Below are positions 46,505 through 49,040 of a stretch of DNA of 49,040 nt, one piece after another. The notes beneath the pieces were generated by a model, which was given only the letters and a program-made list of their open reading frames with translations, ran no database searches and was not told where the DNA came from. The stretch spans positions 1 through 49,040 of the IMG/VR virus record IMGVR_UViG_3300033146_005003; one strand, 5' to 3'. Position numbers and translations under genes: made by a program. Numbering within the stretch: position 1 is the stretch's first letter; each line of letters begins with the position of its first letter. Source of the DNA: a virus.

Positions 46505-46832
46505 TTTTTATTCCTTCAAGTATATCTTGTATTTTATTTGTAGCCCAAAAAACAACTTTCTTAGTTTTGGTGATGTTTTGTGAAATTAGCTTCATATTTT
46601 TTGCAACATAAGCGCCATGTACTCTGGCAGAAAATATATTAAGAGTCATTGGTCTTTTATCATTTTTATTTTTTTCTAAAACAACGGGAATTACAGGTAA
46701 AAACATATAACATGAAACAACGGCATTCTTTATGCTACCACATTCATATCTTGCTTTTATTCCAGATTCTAAAAATTCAGCCCTGTGTTCACACCTGTAA
46801 CACAATCCAACAGCTTTTTGTGTATGATCCAT
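46491..46832 (-). CDS. Cys-rich phage protein, unknown
   Basis: 113 aa from MDHTQKAVGL; GGAG lies 7 bp upstream of this ATG, whereas the longer frame uses TTG. LCYRCEHRAEFLESGIKARYECG...VVSCYMFLP looks like a four-Cys metal site often seen in small phage proteins. A basic helical end follows. Unknown role. Confidence 0.62.
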   Translation of the reverse strand: MDHTQKAVGLCYRCEHRAEFLESGIKARYECGSIKNAVVSCYMFLPVIPVVLEKNKNDKRPMTLNIFSARVHGAYVAKNMKLISQNITKTKKVVFWATNKIQDILEGIKNESD

Positions 46833-46844
46833 TAGATACTCCAA

Positions 46845-47066
46845 TCATTTATTATTAACCGGTTTATATCGTAATGAAAAACTATCATGGTTTTTCTTGT
46901 TGGGTATTTTCAAAAATTGTTTTTGAATATCCCACATTCTTTTAGCTTGTACAAAAGCATGTATTGTTGATGAGAATATTATTTGAAAAAATAATATAAT
47001 ATATACAATCCATGCCGTTGGCAACCAAAACCAGTAATTTTCCTGACTAAACTTAATAAACTTATT
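46845..47066 (-). CDS. Small membrane protein
   Basis: 73 aa from MNKFIKFSQENYWFW; AAGGAG is correctly spaced, and the start overlaps the upstream stop. One hydrophobic stretch, FWLPTAWIVYIILFFQIIFSSTIHAFV, spans the membrane once or as a hairpin. Basic C-terminus. Unknown. Confidence 0.6.
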   Translation of the reverse strand, partial: NKFIKFSQENYWFWLPTAWIVYIILFFQIIFSSTIHAFVQAKRMWDIQKQFLKIPNKKNHDSFSLRYKPVNNK

Positions 47067-47349
47067 CATTATTTGTATCTCCTTCATTCATAAACATTGT
47101 CACAGCTAAACCCAATACATATCTATCTGACACTGGCTCATTATTAAGTATTCTACCTAAAGTTTCGTTACATATTTCCCCCAGTCGGTTTCCCGATAAT
47201 GCTAAACTTGCAAATGTTTCTTTCCATAATAATAATTCCTTTATAGGTGTTGTCTTTAATTTTTCAAGCATTTCATACGAAGCTGGATGTGGTTCTGTGA
47301 TATTGAGTGTTCCTGATATATTTGGTTCTTGTTTTGGTTTATTACTCAT
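47062..47349 (-). CDS. Helical protein, unknown
   Basis: 95 aa, MSNKPKQEPNISGTLNITEPHPASYEMLEKLKTTPIKELLLWKETFASLALSGNRLGEICNETLGRILNNEP. No motif. First gene behind the promoter at 47372-47400. Confidence 0.6.
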   Translation of the reverse strand: MSNKPKQEPNISGTLNITEPHPASYEMLEKLKTTPIKELLLWKETFASLALSGNRLGEICNETLGRILNNEPVSDRYVLGLAVTMFMNEGDTNNE

Positions 47350-47371
47350 TACTGACTCCTAATTTTATATT

Positions 47372-47400
47372 AAAATACTATATTAATAGTAATATAGCAA
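47372..47400 (-). promoter_or_regulatory. Early sigma70-like promoter
   Basis: TTGCTA, 17 bp, TATTTT on the minus strand, 22 bp before the 47349 start. Confidence 0.6.
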
Positions 47401-47403
47401 AAC

Positions 47404-47613
47404 TTATTTCTTTGTTTTTCTCTTCCTAGGAGGATCAAGAACTTTCATACAAAATTTTTCAAGCTCTAATTTTGACATTTTATTATCTTCATCATCATAA
47501 ATATCGAATATATCAGCAACAAAAGAATTTACAAACATATAAAAAGCCGCTTGTTTTCTTTCCGCAAGTTGTTTTTTTGTTGCTTTGCTTGTTTTAGTTG
47601 TTTTCTTTTTCAT
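47404..47613 (-). CDS. Small basic/acidic protein, unknown
   Basis: 69 aa from MKKKTTKTSKATKKQLAERKQAAFYMF. A Lys-rich N-terminus, a hydrophobic patch, an acidic DIFDIYDDEDNK and a basic end PPRKRKTKK. The start overlaps the upstream stop (TAATATG). Unknown; the basic ends suggest nucleic-acid contact. Confidence 0.58.
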   Translation of the reverse strand: MKKKTTKTSKATKKQLAERKQAAFYMFVNSFVADIFDIYDDEDNKMSKLELEKFCMKVLDPPRKRKTKK

Positions 47614-47614
47614 A

Positions 47615-48094
47615 TTAACCAATCGCAGAAACTAATGTAAAATCTTTTATATCGAATTCAACAATTATTTCAGGAGTGTCATCATATCTATTTCCTGCAT
47701 TTCTTTTATCTATTGTAAATTTAATTGGTCTTATTAATTTTGTATTTACAAATCCAGTACAGTTTAACCAAGACACAGAGAACAGTGATATTGTGTTTTC
47801 AGGAGATCTTATTAGAGTATCATATTTTGAAAGTGATAACCAAATAGTTTTATATTTACCGTATTCGTGTGATCTTGTTTTATGTTCTATCATAATTGTG
47901 TATTGATTCGGTACAATGGTTTCAATTAATGATAACGGTTTAGACATTGTTCCAAAATATGATATTCCTATATCAATAGGGCTTGCTTTTTTAAAATGGT
48001 GGATCTTGCCTTTGTTATTGAGGAATTGTTTGTTAATTTGTTTTGCCGCAATAAGAGCGTTGTCAATATCCGTTTGAGTTTCGTAGTATGGCAT
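47615..48094 (-). CDS. Unknown protein, first early gene
   Basis: 159 aa, MPYYETQTDIDNALIAAKQINKQFLNNKGKIHHFKKASPIDIGISYFG..., then a beta-rich stretch (YTIMIEHKTRSHEYGKYKTIWLSLSKYDTL, IKFTIDKRNAGNRYDDTPEIIVEFDIKDFTLVS). AAAGGA upstream. It is the rightmost gene in the window, behind the promoter at 48121-48149. Unknown family. Confidence 0.62.
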   Translation of the reverse strand: MPYYETQTDIDNALIAAKQINKQFLNNKGKIHHFKKASPIDIGISYFGTMSKPLSLIETIVPNQYTIMIEHKTRSHEYGKYKTIWLSLSKYDTLIRSPENTISLFSVSWLNCTGFVNTKLIRPIKFTIDKRNAGNRYDDTPEIIVEFDIKDFTLVSAIG

Positions 48095-48120
48095 TGTTTT
48101 TCCTTTACTTAGGTGGTTTT

Positions 48121-48149
48121 AATATAACAAAGTTCACTATATTATGCAA
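48121..48149 (-). promoter_or_regulatory. Early sigma70-like promoter at the right end
   Basis: TTGCAT, 17 bp, TATATT on the minus strand, 27 bp before the 48094 start; identical hexamers and spacing to the promoter at 44053-44081. Confidence 0.75.
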
Positions 48150-48286
48150 ATGTTTATATACCGTACAATTGTTAACCATAGTTAACAGGAATTTACCTAT
48201 CATTTTTTTGTGTTATAGTATTAGCTGTTTACGATTTATTAATATATCCATATCTGATACTATCTATAATTACCTTTAAATACAAT

Positions 48287-48342
48287 GCCTAACTGATACC
48301 ATCGCCATTATTGAGTTAAAGTGTCAAATGGTATAATTGCCC
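48287..48342 (-). other. Degenerate attC-like hairpin in control region
   Basis: On the minus strand GGGCAAT-TATACCAT pairs with ATGGTAT-CAGTTAGGC; the right end is a canonical core GTTAGGC while the inverse core is degenerate. 56 bp. It may be a relic attC or an unrelated hairpin. Confidence 0.35.
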
Positions 48343-48426
48343 GAAACGGCTCGACGTTTTATTTTCTGCATTGGCTGGTAAGTACTTACTTACAAGATAT
48401 ATAAATTTGAATAAACGGGGCATCTT

Positions 48427-48865
48427 ACTGTTTTTATTGAAGTTAGCTATTAAAAATTATGGTAAATTAGTAAAATTATAAATTTTTATAACTGCTCAGT
48501 TATGAAGTTATCAAAAAAACTTTTTAAGTTAAATATTTATTTATTAAAGACTTACGCACTTGTTTTATATTACATAATATAAGACACGTAACCTATTGTT
48601 TTTATTGAAGTTAGCTCACTTGAGATAATCTAAAGTAAAATCTGTAAGTTATTGTTTTTATTGAGGTTATGCCCCCTGCATCGGAGTTTAAAACAGGTAT
48701 AAATCTAATATCTACAAGTCATTGTTTTTATTAGAGTTAGTAATTATATCTAAGTTTTTATATTGTTTTGTATTGCAGGCTATCTCTTAACCGTTACAAA
48801 AGTCTCTTTTTTTGATGTTTTTTGCTCTTGTTTTACGTAAAGCATTGTTTTTATTAGAGTTATCC
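48427..48865. repeat. Five dispersed 20-bp repeats in a gene-free region
   Basis: Copies of TGTTTTTATTGAAGTTA and close variants (GAGGTTA, AGAGTTA endings) begin at 48429, 48597, 48653, 48723 and 48846, all in the same direction. Spacings are 168, 56, 70 and 123 bp. The 945-bp region from 48,095 to the window end has no credible gene. The repeats could be origin iterons, protein-binding sites or packaging/end signals. Confidence 0.8.
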
Positions 48866-49040
48866 AATATATATCGGTTTCTCCTGTTTTTTTTGTGCCA
48901 ATACAATATAATTTGCATAAATATTCAATATCTTGCATAAATATACATTTAAGTAGATGCTAAACCGTTAGGCTGAAGAGTAAGTATTCACTTTTCGATT
49001 TAAATTAAATAAAAACAAGGTTTTAACTAAATTTTTAGTG

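Noticed and set aside
46676-46700. Further control box copy around AAAACAACGGGAATT
   Set aside because: Short chance match inside the 46491 coding frame with no second arm.
48427-48865. CRISPR array from repeated TGTTTTTATTGAAGTTA units
   Set aside because: Spacings of 168, 56, 70 and 123 bp are irregular, repeat ends drift, and no cas genes are nearby.

Overview
The window is a continuous piece of an AT-rich tailed double-stranded DNA phage (or prophage-like) genome. It has a full head-to-tail structural module, terminase and portal, a long tape measure protein, an endolysin, SSB, a DnaB-type helicase and nucleotide-metabolism genes. No tail sheath or baseplate wedge is visible, so a long non-contractile (siphovirus-like) tail is most likely. 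Almost all genes read leftward (minus strand), are tightly packed with ATGA/TAATG overlaps, and have strong AGGAG-type ribosome sites. No integrase, DNA polymerase or primase is seen, and the host cannot be named from the sequence. Strong Shine-Dalgarno use argues against Bacteroidetes, and the integron cassettes point to a lineage where integrons are common.

Layout, in the direction of transcription (right to left). 49.0-48.1 kb: gene-free control region with five copies of a 20-bp repeat. 48.1-45.3 kb: small early genes, several with zinc-binding motifs. 45.28-44.1 kb: the only rightward unit, a double winged-helix regulator followed by tRNA-Thr(UGU). 44.0-41.2 kb: small early genes of unknown function. 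41.17-35.56 kb: an array of about 16 integron-type gene cassettes with 14 recognisable attC sites plus one half site, and no integron integrase in the window. It carries an MT-A70 adenine methyltransferase, an MmcB-like nuclease, zinc-finger proteins and many orphans. 35.5-30.4 kb: small phage genes, a patch of decayed genes, a nucleotidyltransferase, a dimeric dUTPase and a second MmcB-like nuclease. 30.1-23.3 kb: replication and nucleotide genes (SbcD-like nuclease, helicase, SSB, HD-GYP phosphodiesterase, dNMP kinase). 23.2-12.2 kb: sigma-4-like regulator, terminase, portal, amidase endolysin, protease/scaffold, decoration protein, major capsid protein and connectors. 12.2 kb to the left edge: tail tube, chaperone pair with a probable -1 frameshift, tape measure and tail fibres, the last one cut by the window edge.

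Two regulatory systems can be read directly. Early units are preceded by sigma70-like promoters of the form TTGCWW-N17-TATATT. Late structural units are preceded instead by a palindromic box (TATACCC, 11-bp centre GTTGTATTNTT, GGGTATA). The box occurs seven times: five times in front of late units and twice in front of the rightward regulator gene. This suggests that the regulator, or another phage factor, controls late expression through the box and that the regulator is autoregulated.

The most unusual part is the integron cassette array inside a phage early operon. The cassettes lie in the same orientation as the phage genes and probably ride on its early leftward transcription. Several cassette genes begin inside the attC site of the neighbouring cassette, so that their N-termini are encoded by recombination-site DNA.
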